Shown: positions 24,999-34,649, numbered from the stretch's first letter. The stretch is 64,000 nucleotides of DNA from Aerococcus viridans (GCF_001543285.1 NZ_CP014164.1:1674001-1738000); one strand, 5' to 3'. The notes: a model not told the origin generated them from the sequence alone. Translations and numbers: made by a program.

Positions 24999-25224
24999 TC
25001 CCATAACTAGATTGTTCGTAAAGTTTCATTAGTCATTGCAGCGCGCTTCAAGTTCAGTAGTATTTTTATTACAGATGATAGGCATTTAAAGGACACTGTT
25101 ATCAAGGCACTAGAAGAAAATATACATTTACTATATTTTTGTTGGCATACGTAACAGTTAATATATGCAATAAAAAATAGCCTCTATAAAGTTTCTAAAC
25201 GATAGTTGAATGTTGCAAACAAAA

Positions 25225-25258
25225 AACACCCCACTTCAAATCAAGAAGTAGAGGTGTT
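25225..25258 (-). terminator. Intrinsic terminator of brnQ
   Basis: AACACCTC-ACTTC and GAAGT-GGGGTGTT form a long stem followed by TTTTTTG on the minus strand. Confidence 0.85.
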
Positions 25259-25268
25259 ATCGATTCGT

Positions 25269-26624
25269 TTAACTCGCTATTTTATCTTTTTCAGTAAGGA
25301 TAATACCTATAACAAGCCCAAGAAGTGCTGGGACTAGCCAGCCGAATCCGTAGGCGTAGAATGGTAAGACTGCTTGGGCGAAATGACCGATTGCGTCTCC
25401 ACCAATTAGATTGAAAATACCCTCTGGTAATGTTTTGATGAAGTCAAACAAGGCAGCAACCATAGTAAAGCCAGTTACCCAGCGGTAGACATGCTTACTG
25501 GTGTAGACGGGTTCACATAGGGCTAAAATCACAAGTGAGATTGCCAGTGGATATAGGAACATTAATACCGGCGTTGATAAGCCGATTATCGTTGTTAAAC
25601 CAACGTTTGAAACGACAAATGATAAGACCGCAAATAAAATTGTCCATTGTGCTAATGATAATTTATTTGGGAATAGCTCTTCAAATGTTTCTGCACAGGC
25701 TACGATTAATCCAATAGCTGTTTTCAAACAAGCAAATACCATCACAATGGCTAACAAGATTGAACCAGCTGTACCAAAGTAGTGTTGGGTGATCAATGAA
25801 AGCGCGACGCCCCCATTTTCCTGAACATCAATAAAGCCACGACTTTGTGTGCCTAAGATGGCTAAACTGAAGTAAATTAAGCCCATTAATATAGCAGTTA
25901 ACAAACCGGATTTAACGGTTGAATTAGCTAAGGCTTTAGGTTCGTTGATCCCTAATTTGCGGATTGACCGGATAATGATAATCCCAAATGCCAAGGCCGC
26001 CAAGACATCCATGGTGTTATACCCTTCTAGGAACCCTTGGAAAAAGGCTTGGTTTGTATAGTTGCCAATCGCGTCAACTTCAGCCACACTCGTTTCTGGC
26101 ATAGTAAATGCACGAACAAAAATGACAGCTAGGAAAACTAAGAAGACGGGGTTTAAGAACTTACCAATATAATCCATGATATTAGACGGTCGAAGAGATA
26201 AAGCTAAGGCTACCCCGAAAAATAAGGCTGAATAAATCAATAAAGCGACAGGTGACCCAGCAAAACTTGTTGTCGCAAAACCCACTTCAAAAGATACAGA
26301 TGCCGTCCTTGGACTAGCGAAGAATGGGCCTATAGTTAAATACAGTGCTACCGTAAAAAAGTATGCATATTTTCTAGAAATCTTACTTGCTAAATGAAAG
26401 ACACCTTCTGAGTGTGTCATCCCCATAGCAGCTACTGCTAGTAAAGGTAGCCCAGTTGCAGTAATAATAAAGCCTAGACTTGCTTGCCAAACATGGTCAC
26501 CGGCCATTTGTCCCATCAAGACAGGGAAGATGATATTACCGGCACCAAAAAATAAGCCAAACAAGGTCGAAGCCACCACAATGAGTTCACGCATTGTCAA
26601 TTGTCTCTTCAAATTTGGTTTCAT
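25269..26624 (-). CDS. brnQ: Branched-chain amino acid transport carrier (LIVCS family)
   Basis: A 451-residue polytopic membrane protein with about twelve hydrophobic segments. It opens with the family signature LIVVASTLFGLFFGAGNIIFP, followed by GQMAGDHVWQASLGFIITATGLPLL. Other conserved stretches are GPFFASPRTASVSFEVG and LEGYNTMDVLAALAFGIIII. It imports leucine, isoleucine and valine with sodium or protons. The gene is divergent from an FAD-dependent protein, with a ~260-bp shared upstream region. It has its own terminator. Confidence 0.94.
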   Translation of the reverse strand: MKPNLKRQLTMRELIVVASTLFGLFFGAGNIIFPVLMGQMAGDHVWQASLGFIITATGLPLLAVAAMGMTHSEGVFHLASKISRKYAYFFTVALYLTIGPFFASPRTASVSFEVGFATTSFAGSPVALLIYSALFFGVALALSLRPSNIMDYIGKFLNPVFLVFLAVIFVRAFTMPETSVAEVDAIGNYTNQAFFQGFLEGYNTMDVLAALAFGIIIIRSIRKLGINEPKALANSTVKSGLLTAILMGLIYFSLAILGTQSRGFIDVQENGGVALSLITQHYFGTAGSILLAIVMVFACLKTAIGLIVACAETFEELFPNKLSLAQWTILFAVLSFVVSNVGLTTIIGLSTPVLMFLYPLAISLVILALCEPVYTSKHVYRWVTGFTMVAALFDFIKTLPEGIFNLIGGDAIGHFAQAVLPFYAYGFGWLVPALLGLVIGIILTEKDKIAS

Positions 26625-26770
26625 AAGTGTAACTCCTTTTCGTATTCAACAAAAATACCATATCCTAACATAAAACAACATTACATTAAGATAAAATTTA
26701 GGGAATTTTAACCCTATCCTCTTTTGATTTACAAATATCTCGTAGGATTTTCTTATAAAATATAGGAATA

Positions 26771-26779
26771 TGCTATAAT
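26771..26779 (+). promoter_or_regulatory. Extended -10 promoter of the FAD/NAD(P)-binding protein gene
   Basis: TGC followed by a perfect TATAAT (26774-26779), about 105 nt before the start codon. The -35 is poor. Confidence 0.55.
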
Positions 26780-26883
26780 TTATAGCGTTAACAGGATGGG
26801 GAAAGTAGACGCAATAATCAAATATATTTCAATATCCTTTCGTCCCTACAACAAATTTTTTAACAACATTTAAGGAGAACACT

Positions 26884-28407
26884 ATGCAAATCGCGATTGT
26901 AGGATTAGGTGTAGCTGGAAATGGCACCCTAAAAGCCCTAATTGATTTTAAAAACCAACATCCAAAGCAGTCCTTAACAATTGATATTTATGATGAATCT
27001 ACGTCCTTAGGCAGTGGTTTCCCCTATCAAGAGGACGACCATAAGTTAGTAATGAATTCATATGCGAAAGATTTGTCTATCGAAGCAGATAATCCTAATG
27101 ATTTATTAGACTGGTTGTCATACCACCATAAAGAATACTGTAATCCAGGAGCCTTTATCCCCCGTGCAATGTACGGTGATTATCTAAAAGATCGTATGAA
27201 ACATTATTTAGACAATGACCACGTTCATATCCATTACCAACGTATTCAAGACATCCAAGTTGTAGATCAAGCAGGTAGTCATATTACAGGCAGCCAGGAA
27301 AAGAATTACCACTATCAATTACAAACAGCTGATGGTCATTGGCAGAACACCATCTATAACGTCGTTTTCTTAAATATTGGGCATCCACCTTATGCAGATC
27401 GCTATCACTTAATGGGGCACAGTGGATATATCCATGATCCGTACCCCGTAAATGAGAAACTTGCCGCTATTCATCCAAATAAAAAGATTGGCATCATTGG
27501 GTCCGGCTTAACTGGTCTAGATGTTATGCGTTACTTGCAATATCACTATGCTGGGCAACTCGCTCGTTCAATTACCTTCTTTACACGATCTACACCATTC
27601 TCCTCTGTTAAACAAGGGCCATATGATGGTTATATTCAGGCTACTTTTAATATGGATTGGATTAAAAATCAGCAGTCAGCCCATAATGGTTATATTCCAC
27701 TAGATAATATATTGGAAACTTTTATGGGAGATATGGCAGTTAATCATGTAGATGTTAAACGCGTAATTGACCGATATAGTAGTGGCTCTATCACGCAGAT
27801 TCGTCAAGAATTAGCCCACTACGATCGCGATTTACATATATTCCAAATTTATGCAGGTATTGTCACCCCTTATTTACCTTATATATACATGGGCATGTCG
27901 GTACTGGACCGCAATAGATACAAGCAAGAATATATGCCTATTTTTGAACATTTCAGAAGCCAAATGATACATGAAGCCCTAGAGGATATTATGCGGTGGT
28001 ATGATGAGGGAAAAGTGACCTTCCAAAGTAAACTGGCGGATATCAAACCGCATAGTGACGGTGGGTTTGAACTGATTTTTGAGAACGGTTCAAGCAAGCA
28101 TGTGGATATTCTAGTGAATGCAGCTGGATTTGAAAGTCAATTACTGCCGGCAACACAGCAAGATATATTCATAAAAAACATGGTTGATCGTGACTTATTT
28201 ACCCCTGCCTTAGACGGTGGTGTGCTTATAACCTGGCCTCAAGGACAAGTCATTTCTCAACGGTATGGAACGCTCGACAACCTCTTCTTATCAGGGCGTT
28301 GGATTATGACTACACAATACGGAAACAACAATGCAAAAATGTCTTTTGCCTTTGGACAACAAGTCGCAAAACAATTTCTAGATTGGCAAGTAAAAGCGTA
28401 TAAATAA
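26884..28407 (+). CDS. FAD/NAD(P)-binding protein (NAD_binding_9 type)
   Basis: The 507-residue protein begins with a dinucleotide-binding Rossmann motif (IAIVGLGVAGNGTLKALI). It has a second nucleotide-binding site in the middle (IGIIGSGLTGLDVMRYLQ, ~residues 202-219) and a late FAD-type motif (VDILVNAAGFES). The region LGSGFPYQEDDHKLVMNSYA is typical of the family annotated FAD-NAD(P)-binding (PF13454). The substrate is not known; relatives resemble flavin monooxygenases or ornithine hydroxylase-like enzymes. AAGGAG lies 6 nt before the ATG. Its terminator is shared with the convergent nuclease gene. Confidence 0.85.
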   Translation: MQIAIVGLGVAGNGTLKALIDFKNQHPKQSLTIDIYDESTSLGSGFPYQEDDHKLVMNSYAKDLSIEADNPNDLLDWLSYHHKEYCNPGAFIPRAMYGDYLKDRMKHYLDNDHVHIHYQRIQDIQVVDQAGSHITGSQEKNYHYQLQTADGHWQNTIYNVVFLNIGHPPYADRYHLMGHSGYIHDPYPVNEKLAAIHPNKKIGIIGSGLTGLDVMRYLQYHYAGQLARSITFFTRSTPFSSVKQGPYDGYIQATFNMDWIKNQQSAHNGYIPLDNILETFMGDMAVNHVDVKRVIDRYSSGSITQIRQELAHYDRDLHIFQIYAGIVTPYLPYIYMGMSVLDRNRYKQEYMPIFEHFRSQMIHEALEDIMRWYDEGKVTFQSKLADIKPHSDGGFELIFENGSSKHVDILVNAAGFESQLLPATQQDIFIKNMVDRDLFTPALDGGVLITWPQGQVISQRYGTLDNLFLSGRWIMTTQYGNNNAKMSFAFGQQVAKQFLDWQVKAYK

Positions 28408-28409
28408 AT

Positions 28410-28457
28410 AAAGAGTCTGACTTGATCGCAATGAATCTTAATCAAGTCAGACTCTTT
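28410..28457. terminator. Bidirectional intrinsic terminator
   Basis: A perfect 17-bp stem (28410-28426 with 28441-28457) between convergent genes, A/T-rich on both flanks. Confidence 0.9.
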
Positions 28458-28460
28458 ATT

Positions 28461-29441
28461 TTATACTGCTAATTGATTGGACCCATCGCTATAATCAATC
28501 TCAATCCCTGGTTGAACATTTGGGATATAGACATGAAACTGCAATTCTCCATCATCCTCAATGGAATAGGCCTCCATGAAAATCCCGCGCGCCAGGAGTT
28601 CATCCCCCATGAATAAAGGGGTAATCCGATAGCGGACATGATTTTCACTATCTTCCACGTAGGCAGCCACATAGTTTTCAAAAGGAAGCATACCTTCCAC
28701 ATTGAAATACCTAGTCCCAGTCATCAAGTTCAGCAAATTATCCTGCTGACCAGTCAACTGAAAACCAATCAAATGACTTCGGTTATACAACCAGCCAGCC
28801 GATACAATATCATACCGGTTTTGTTGCCAACCAGTTGGGGTAATTGCGGTCAAAGCTTCTCGTTGTTCCGATTCAGCCGGCATCAAATCCGCCCCTAACA
28901 AGGCATTGGCTTCAGACACCCGACCCAAATCATCCAAAGGGCTATACCGCTCCCAGGCTTCTTCAACATCCGTCAAATCCGCATCCGAAAAAATCGGCAC
29001 ATTGTCATTTACTTCAACATAAGCCTGCCCGCCCGGCACACTAGGTGGGTTTTGGTGGTAGAGCTGACCTAAATCCTCAGCCTCTTCCAGCGAAGGTGCC
29101 CCTTGTTGGCTTTCAGACGCCGAGTCACCACTTGATTCTGATTCAGATGAAGAACTTGCCCCATTCCCACTACTATCTTCTATAGAAGAAGATGCTTGAT
29201 CGTTCTTATTCCCTTCATCAGCCTGACGCACCCGCGACGACTCAGACGCTAATTGATGGTCCTCCAATATCTCCTGGTAAATCGACGACGTCCGGGATAC
29301 CTCTTTGGCCACCTCAACTGGCTCAGCTAACCGCTCTTCCGCCATCCGGTTACCAACCCATAGAAATAGGATTAATCCCGCCAGAACCAGCATGGCAAAT
29401 AACCGCTTATCCTTAGGACCATTTTGATTTCTACCAACCAC
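28461..29441 (-). CDS. Membrane-anchored DNA/RNA non-specific endonuclease (NucA/EndA-like)
   Basis: The start is best placed at GTG 29439-29441 (GGGAGG 8 nt upstream; TTG 29444 is an alternative), giving 326 residues. An N-terminal transmembrane helix (LFAMLVLAGLILFLWVG) is followed by a long Ser/Glu/Gln-rich linker (~residues 55-130). A C-terminal beta-beta-alpha-metal nuclease domain shows YNRSHLIGFQLTGQQDN, where the DRGH motif appears as NRSH, and NLLNLMTGTRYFNVEGMLPFE. The layout matches DNA-entry nucleases EndA and NucA, which cut extracellular DNA at the cell surface. No competence genes are adjacent. Confidence 0.88.
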   Translation of the reverse strand: MVGRNQNGPKDKRLFAMLVLAGLILFLWVGNRMAEERLAEPVEVAKEVSRTSSIYQEILEDHQLASESSRVRQADEGNKNDQASSSIEDSSGNGASSSSESESSGDSASESQQGAPSLEEAEDLGQLYHQNPPSVPGGQAYVEVNDNVPIFSDADLTDVEEAWERYSPLDDLGRVSEANALLGADLMPAESEQREALTAITPTGWQQNRYDIVSAGWLYNRSHLIGFQLTGQQDNLLNLMTGTRYFNVEGMLPFENYVAAYVEDSENHVRYRITPLFMGDELLARGIFMEAYSIEDDGELQFHVYIPNVQPGIEIDYSDGSNQLAV

Positions 29442-29562
29442 CAACAACACCTCCCTCTCACTAAATATCTGCCTTTTATCATACCATATTTCCATTTTTT
29501 CTGGGCAAAAGGACCAGCACTTTCATGGCTGACAAGCCAATTTATCCGAATTTTTCGTCAAG

Positions 29563-29590
29563 AAAAGGACTGTAGCTTTTAGCCACAGCC
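29563..29590 (-). terminator. Intrinsic terminator of guaC
   Basis: GGCTGTGGC and GCTACAGTC pair (two G-T pairs) around a 5-nt loop and end in CTTTTC on the minus strand. Confidence 0.7.
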
Positions 29591-29637
29591 CCTGTAAAAT
29601 TTTATGATTAACGATGGTTATAGTATCGGGCTTAAAA

Positions 29638-30606
29638 TTAGTCACCGTTGTAAATAGTTGGTACGATCATGTAATCCACCGTACGTAAAGCTCCTAGGTC
29701 ACGACCACCAGCATATGAAATACTCGATTGTAAATCTTCTTCCATTTCGCGCATGGTATGCCATAAGCTACCACGGCTTTCAATCAACATTTTTTTACCT
29801 TCAACGTTTTTGTAGATCCCTTTTTGGAATTGAGATGCTGAACCAAAATATTCTTTGTAAGTTACACCATCTTCCTCTACAGTTTCACCTGGTGATTCAA
29901 CGTGGGCAGCTAGTAGTGAACCAATCATTACCATAGATGCACCGAATCTTACAGATTTTGCGATATCCCCATTTGTACGAATACCACCATCAGCAATAAT
30001 TGGTTTACGTGCTGCTTTAGCACATAATTTAATCGCTTGTAATTGCCAACCAGCAGTACCAAAACCAGTTTTGATTTTAGTGATACATACACGACCAGGT
30101 CCAACCCCTACTTTAGTCGCGTCAGCACCGGCGTTTTCTAAATCACGCACTGCTTCAGGTGTTGCCACGTTACCAGCAATCACAAATGTCTCTGGAATTT
30201 GTTCTTTAATGTATTTAATCATATCGATAACAGTCTCAGAATGACCGTGAGCGATATCAATTGTAATGTAGTCTACGCGTTCACCACTTGCTTTGATTTC
30301 ATCGATGAAAGTATATTCTTCTGGTTTTACACCAACAGAAATTGACGCAAATAAACCTTCAGCATTCATATGCTTGATAAATGGCATACGTTTTTCTGGT
30401 TCAAAACGGTGCATAATATAGAAGTAACCTTTGCGGGCCAATTCTTCAGCTAACGCTTCATTTAATACAGTTTGCATGTTTGCTGGCACAACTGGTATTT
30501 TAAATTCACGACCTCCAAATTCAATTGAAGTGTCTGCCTGGCTACGGCTTGTAATCACACATTTAGCAGGTATTAATTGGACTTGTTCATAATCAAAAGT
30601 TTCCAC
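29638..30606 (-). CDS. guaC: GMP reductase
   Basis: The 322-residue enzyme is an IMPDH/GMPR-family TIM barrel without CBS domains. The catalytic cysteine loop is [19 protein letters not shown], followed by [19 protein letters not shown] and the GMP-reductase-specific [14 protein letters not shown] segment. Length and absence of a Bateman module separate it from IMP dehydrogenase. It converts GMP to IMP using NADPH, balancing guanine and adenine pools. Two PurR-box-like sequences lie upstream (30786-30819). It stands alone with its own terminator. Confidence 0.94.
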   Translation of the reverse strand: METFDYEQVQLIPAKCVITSRSQADTSIEFGGREFKIPVVPANMQTVLNEALAEELARKGYFYIMHRFEPEKRMPFIKHMNAEGLFASISVGVKPEEYTFIDEIKASGERVDYITIDIAHGHSETVIDMIKYIKEQIPETFVIAGNVATPEAVRDLENAGADATKVGVGPGRVCITKIKTGFGTAGWQLQAIKLCAKAARKPIIADGGIRTNGDIAKSVRFGASMVMIGSLLAAHVESPGETVEEDGVTYKEYFGSASQFQKGIYKNVEGKKMLIESRGSLWHTMREMEEDLQSSISYAGGRDLGALRTVDYMIVPTIYNGD

Positions 30607-30785
30607 GAATTCAACTCGCCTTTCTCTCTATCAATATCTTCAACAACAAAAGGTGTCCGTAAACACCAATTCGTATTCTACAGACTAACTTTCTGAATTG
30701 CAAGTTTTATTTATTCAATTTTTTAGCAATTTGTAAAATTTTATCCGAATCAAGGCATAATTAGACTGTCTTTTTCACTTATTAA

Positions 30786-30819
30786 CGAACATTAAACTTT
30801 AGAATCAATCCGAACATTA
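30786..30819. promoter_or_regulatory. Two PurR-box-like motifs upstream of guaC
   Basis: CGAACATTA occurs twice in the same orientation (30786-30794 and 30811-30819), 25 bp apart. The second is preceded by C, giving CCGAAC. This is the core of the Gram-positive PurR box. The spacing and orientation differ from the inverted pair in Bacillus. Confidence 0.5.
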
Positions 30820-30902
30820 CTAAATTCAAAACAAGCGGTTTTGACCTCGTAGAATTAATATTAAAAGACGAACTATTAATCTCATAACATTTTTATTTAA
30901 AC

Positions 30903-30931
30903 AAAAAAGAAACTAGCTTATCACTAGTCTC
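30903..30931 (-). terminator. Intrinsic terminator of rbsK
   Basis: A short stem (ACTAG/CTAGT with flanking A-T pairs) is followed by TTTCTTTTTT on the minus strand. Confidence 0.7.
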
Positions 30932-30953
30932 CCTCTTGCAAAAAAATCTACCT

Positions 30954-31850
30954 TTATACTTGCCAGCTATCATTAAATTTTTCATGCGCTTTTAAAGCAT
31001 CAATCGTTGGCATACCACCTTGAGCACCAAATTTTTGTACTGATAAAGAACCTGCAATTGAGGCAAATTGAATGGCGTCAGCTAAACTGTTCCCTTTAGA
31101 TAAGGCCACAGTGAAGGCACCTGAGAAGGTATCGCCAGCACCTGTTGTATCCACTACCTCCCCTTTAATCGCTGGCACATGGACAGCTACTTCCCCATCA
31201 TGGTAACGGATCCCGTCACCACCCATGGTAATCAATAATTGCGCTGGATATTGGCCCAATAAAGCATCAACATCTTGGTCACCAAACATCTCTTTGGCTT
31301 CTGTTTCATTTGGCAATAAATAGTCCACTTTTTCTAAATAGGCCTTGTCAATCTCAATAAAAGGCGCTGGATCATAAGTTACTTTAATATCATGCGCGTC
31401 TGCTAGGTCAATCAAATATTGAATAGATGGCATGGGAATTTCATTTTGAATAACGAAATAGGTACAAGCTAACAAGTCCGCTTCCACTGATTTCAAATAA
31501 TCAACTGTCACTTCTTGGTTGGCACCAGGCACATAAACGATAGCATTGTCCCCTTCAAAAACCGTGATATGGGCAGAACCTGTAGTGGTATCTTCAATGG
31601 TTTTAATAGCTGTCACATCCACACCGTTTCTTGCTAGATTCGCCTTAGTTTCTTGTCCAAATTGGTCGCCACCAACGCAACCGAACATTTGAACTCGACC
31701 ACCTAGTCTAGCAGCTGCTACCGCTTGGTTAGCCCCCTTTCCACCAAAAGTTGTTTCAAAAGCTTGCCCGTATACAGTTTCTCCCTGCTTTGGCACACGG
31801 TTTGTCGTTACAACGAAATCTGTCGAAATACTACCAATTACACCAATCAT
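30954..31850 (-). CDS. rbsK: Ribokinase
   Basis: The 298-residue PfkB-family kinase begins IGVIGSISTDFVVTTNRVPK and has the first PfkB signature FGGKGANQAVAAARLGG. The C-terminal ATP/anion-hole motif is VVDTTGAGDTFSGAFTVAL with catalytic Asp in GAGD. It phosphorylates ribose to ribose 5-phosphate. The classic NLAR-rich region (TKANLARNGVDV) favours ribokinase over fructokinase. It is not with an rbs transport operon, which is unusual; salvage of ribose from nucleosides is a possible role. Confidence 0.9.
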   Translation of the reverse strand: MIGVIGSISTDFVVTTNRVPKQGETVYGQAFETTFGGKGANQAVAAARLGGRVQMFGCVGGDQFGQETKANLARNGVDVTAIKTIEDTTTGSAHITVFEGDNAIVYVPGANQEVTVDYLKSVEADLLACTYFVIQNEIPMPSIQYLIDLADAHDIKVTYDPAPFIEIDKAYLEKVDYLLPNETEAKEMFGDQDVDALLGQYPAQLLITMGGDGIRYHDGEVAVHVPAIKGEVVDTTGAGDTFSGAFTVALSKGNSLADAIQFASIAGSLSVQKFGAQGGMPTIDALKAHEKFNDSWQV

Positions 31851-31973
31851 TTAAACATTCCTCCTCATGTATCATTCTTACCTATATTATACGTTATTCA
31901 TGCCAACTAGGCAGAATTTTTCAAAAAAAAGAAGCCGCGCACTACACACGACTCCCATTGTACAGATATTCAA

Positions 31974-32966
31974 CTATTCTAATTCTAAATGATCTCTAAG
32001 TTCTGCAGAGGTTTCTGAAATTTGTGATTCAGATAAGATATTGTAGTAAATACCTGTCGACATATCGCCAGTACCTACTAAAGTAGTAGATTCCACATTT
32101 TCAGAATCTACTCGGTAGTTCCAGGCTAATTGGGTCATATCTGAAACAGTTAAGTCAGTAACCACATTGGCTTGTACTGTGTCGAACAAGCTACCTAGAC
32201 TACCAATATTAGACACATCAGAATACTTATCTAAGATAGCTAATAGCACTTGACGTTGACGGTCAGCACGTCCATAGTCACCATCTGGATCATCATAACG
32301 GTTACGGACATAAGCTAAAGCTTCAGCACCTGTTTCCAAGGTAATTTGACCTTCTGGGAAGGTATATTCATCTTGAGAGAAACTGAAATCATTGTATAAG
32401 GATACCCCACCAATTGCATCGATGATGTTCATCATACCCGTCATATTCACTAAGGCATAGTAGTCAACCGGTACATTCAATAGGTTTTGAACTGCATTGA
32501 TTGAACCAGATGCCCCCCCGGCCATGGCATAAGCACCGTTAATCTTGAAATCAATACTTGAAACATAAGTATCACGTGGAATGGATACCATTTTAGCAGT
32601 TTGTGTATTCGGGTTAATGGTCACAAGAATCATGACGTCAGTATTTTGTTCATCAGTTGTTCTCGTCCCCCCTGAGTCCATCCCCATAAGTAAAATAGAA
32701 ATTGGTTCTTTATCCGAAATAGTCACTTCTTTTTCACGGACTTCTTCTACCGGTTCCGCACCATCAGCGTCCGCTGGTTGGTAAATCGCGTCTCCTGTTT
32801 GGTCAATTCGGTAGTATGAGTATGCAAGAATCCCGCCTCCAATAATTAAAAAGGCTAACAATACCCAAGCAAAACAACCTAATAAGCTACGACGTTTCTT
32901 ACGAGGACGCTCCTCATGATACGCTTCCCCTTGACTTCTACGATGGCGACTTTCTCTATTTGCCAT
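31974..32966 (-). CDS. LytR-CpsA-Psr (LCP) family glycopolymer ligase
   Basis: The start is the ATG at 32964-32966 with GGAGGG 5 nt upstream; a TTG six codons earlier overlaps that site. The ~330-residue protein has a basic cytoplasmic tail, one transmembrane helix (LLGCFAWVLLAFLIIGGGILAY) and an extracellular LCP domain. The domain has the hallmark ISILLMGMDSGGTRTTDEQ, TDVMILVTINPNTQTAKMVSIPRDTYV and AYVRNRYDDPDGDYGRADRQ. LCP enzymes transfer wall teichoic acid or capsule from undecaprenyl carriers to peptidoglycan. A second LCP gene lies 70 bp upstream, so both probably attach glycopolymers. Confidence 0.92.
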   Translation of the reverse strand: MANRESRHRRSQGEAYHEERPRKKRRSLLGCFAWVLLAFLIIGGGILAYSYYRIDQTGDAIYQPADADGAEPVEEVREKEVTISDKEPISILLMGMDSGGTRTTDEQNTDVMILVTINPNTQTAKMVSIPRDTYVSSIDFKINGAYAMAGGASGSINAVQNLLNVPVDYYALVNMTGMMNIIDAIGGVSLYNDFSFSQDEYTFPEGQITLETGAEALAYVRNRYDDPDGDYGRADRQRQVLLAILDKYSDVSNIGSLGSLFDTVQANVVTDLTVSDMTQLAWNYRVDSENVESTTLVGTGDMSTGIYYNILSESQISETSAELRDHLELE

Positions 32967-33035
32967 ATAATCCCTCCTCCTCAAAGATAGATATAAAAAC
33001 TTTTACAAATTTTATGCTGTTTAGTATTGTATGAT

Positions 33036-34649
33036 TTATTCTGTAACGGTACTTTCTTCAACAGGCATATCGGTCACAGGTTCTTCAGATGTAACCGGCG
33101 CTTCTGACGTGGCAGGTGCTTGTTGACCCGTTTCTGGCACGCTTTCTTCAGGTACTGTCGTTGATTCTGATGTCGCCGCCGCTTCATTACTATAAGTGTC
33201 GCTATAGGTATCTGTATAATCTGATGTTTCTGAATAAGTAGATGAATCGTAATATGTGCCCGTGTCTTCTTCAATAGTTGGGTCACCGTAAGTATTCAAG
33301 TCATTACTAGTTTCCTCAGTCACAGTGCCACTTGGGTCAAAACCAGCAGTAATATGTTCTAGCAATTCCTCATCTAAAGTCGTCGGAATCGTTTGATCTT
33401 CATTTTCATCGAGTAAGTCCGTGTTCCCTGTTGATTCTAAGTAGTCATTAATTGAATAACCAAAGATGTATTTGACCAGTTCATTCAAGTCTTCCCTTGA
33501 ATATACACCTGGTTGAACGGCCATCTCGTCATCTGTTAAGATGCCGTCCCAATTTAAGTCAGACACTGGGAAGTAGGTTGATGCAACCCCATACTCAACA
33601 GGATAAACGATGGCTGAATTAGTCGCTTCATAATCGATGTTGTCTTGCATGATAGATATATTTTCTAAACGCTCTAATTCAGGAATTAACATGTAATAAC
33701 CAAAATCAAGGTTTAGGTCAACATAGTCATCAAAGACTAATTTATTTAAATTATCCAAAGCTGGCAGGTATTTGGCTTGTAAGACAAACATATTATCTAC
33801 TGTAATATTTGTTTTAATATCATCGCCTACGGCATCTAAGATGTCATTGTAATTGGTAATTGTTCCAAGTGAAATGACCTTATCTACTACCGCTTCGATG
33901 AATTGTTGTTGTCGTTTTTCACGGCCAATATCGCCTTCAGGATCCGATTTACGCATCCGTACGTATTGCATTGCTTCTATGCCAGATAAGGTGCGTGTTT
34001 CGCCTTCTGTAAAAGAAACGTCATTTTGAGTAAAAGTTAAGGTGGGTGTAATATCCACACCCCCAAGGGCATCAATCACGTCCATAAACCCTTGCATATT
34101 GACATTCACATAATAGTCAATTGGTATATCTAAATAGCGTTGTAGGGAGTTGATTGTCCCTTCAATCCCATTATAATTCATATAAGCATGGTTTAATTTA
34201 TCAAATTCATCCGTATCACTTTGGACCCCTAAGGCATCTCTTGGAATAGATACGACAGTTGATTCGTTAGTCTTTGGATTAATGGTGAAGACCATCATTA
34301 CATCCGTCCGCGTCTCCTCAACATCCTCGTAATAAAGCGCTCCGCTATCAAGACCTGTTAGTAAAATAGTAATTGGTTGACCATTTTTTAATTGGGCATC
34401 TGCATCACGAAGTTGCGCTGAATTCACATCCTCATAAATATCAGAACCGAATCCAGAAATATCAGCATATACTTTAAATGCACTCGCACATATAACGACT
34501 ACCACAGCTGCAGCACCTAAAATCCAATAGGTTTTCTTTTCTTTGGGTATCCATTTTGAGGATGTAAGGGTCTTTAAACTGAATGAATTCGCTTTTTTAT
34601 TATTACGGCGACTAGGGGCTTGATTGTTTTGATTATCTTGCTTTGTCAT
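33036..34649 (-). CDS. LytR-CpsA-Psr (LCP) family protein with long Ser/Thr/Glu tail
   Basis: This 537-residue LCP protein has a basic N-terminus, one transmembrane helix (YWILGAAAVVVVICASAFKV) and an LCP core. Motifs are ITILLTGLDSGALYYEDVE, TDVMMVFTINPKTNESTVVSIPRDAL and YVRMRKSDPEGDIGREKRQQ with the conserved arginines and aspartates. It differs from its neighbour by a ~170-residue extension ending in a low-complexity Thr/Ser/Glu/Tyr tail. The middle of the extension is YFPVSDLNWDGILTDDE. The tail is probably extracellular and disordered, perhaps wall-spanning. GAGGAG lies 6 nt before the ATG. Confidence 0.9.
   Translation of the reverse strand: MTKQDNQNNQAPSRRNNKKANSFSLKTLTSSKWIPKEKKTYWILGAAAVVVVICASAFKVYADISGFGSDIYEDVNSAQLRDADAQLKNGQPITILLTGLDSGALYYEDVEETRTDVMMVFTINPKTNESTVVSIPRDALGVQSDTDEFDKLNHAYMNYNGIEGTINSLQRYLDIPIDYYVNVNMQGFMDVIDALGGVDITPTLTFTQNDVSFTEGETRTLSGIEAMQYVRMRKSDPEGDIGREKRQQQFIEAVVDKVISLGTITNYNDILDAVGDDIKTNITVDNMFVLQAKYLPALDNLNKLVFDDYVDLNLDFGYYMLIPELERLENISIMQDNIDYEATNSAIVYPVEYGVASTYFPVSDLNWDGILTDDEMAVQPGVYSREDLNELVKYIFGYSINDYLESTGNTDLLDENEDQTIPTTLDEELLEHITAGFDPSGTVTEETSNDLNTYGDPTIEEDTGTYYDSSTYSETSDYTDTYSDTYSNEAAATSESTTVPEESVPETGQQAPATSEAPVTSEEPVTDMPVEESTVTE

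Larger units (their letters stand above)
24885..25268. other. Intergenic stretch with two minus-strand terminators and no gene
   Basis: This 384-bp region holds the brnQ terminator (25225-25258) and a second independent minus-strand terminator (about 24958-24998), with about 220 bp between them and no protein-coding frame I can support. The second hairpin must end some transcript starting inside this stretch, so a small RNA or a leader RNA of the former degV gene is possible. Confidence 0.4.
30607..30953. other. Upstream region of guaC and 3' flank of rbsK
   Basis: This AT-rich 347-bp region holds two PurR-box-like motifs, the rbsK terminator (30903-30931) and a short 5-bp hairpin (GGTGT/ACACC, 30651-30666) followed by TTTT on the minus strand within the guaC leader. 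I found no purine riboswitch core and no additional gene. Confidence 0.5.

Noticed and set aside
30607..30800. Purine riboswitch before guaC
   Set aside because: The conserved loop sequences and three-stem layout are absent; CCGTAAA here is part of a simple 5-bp hairpin.
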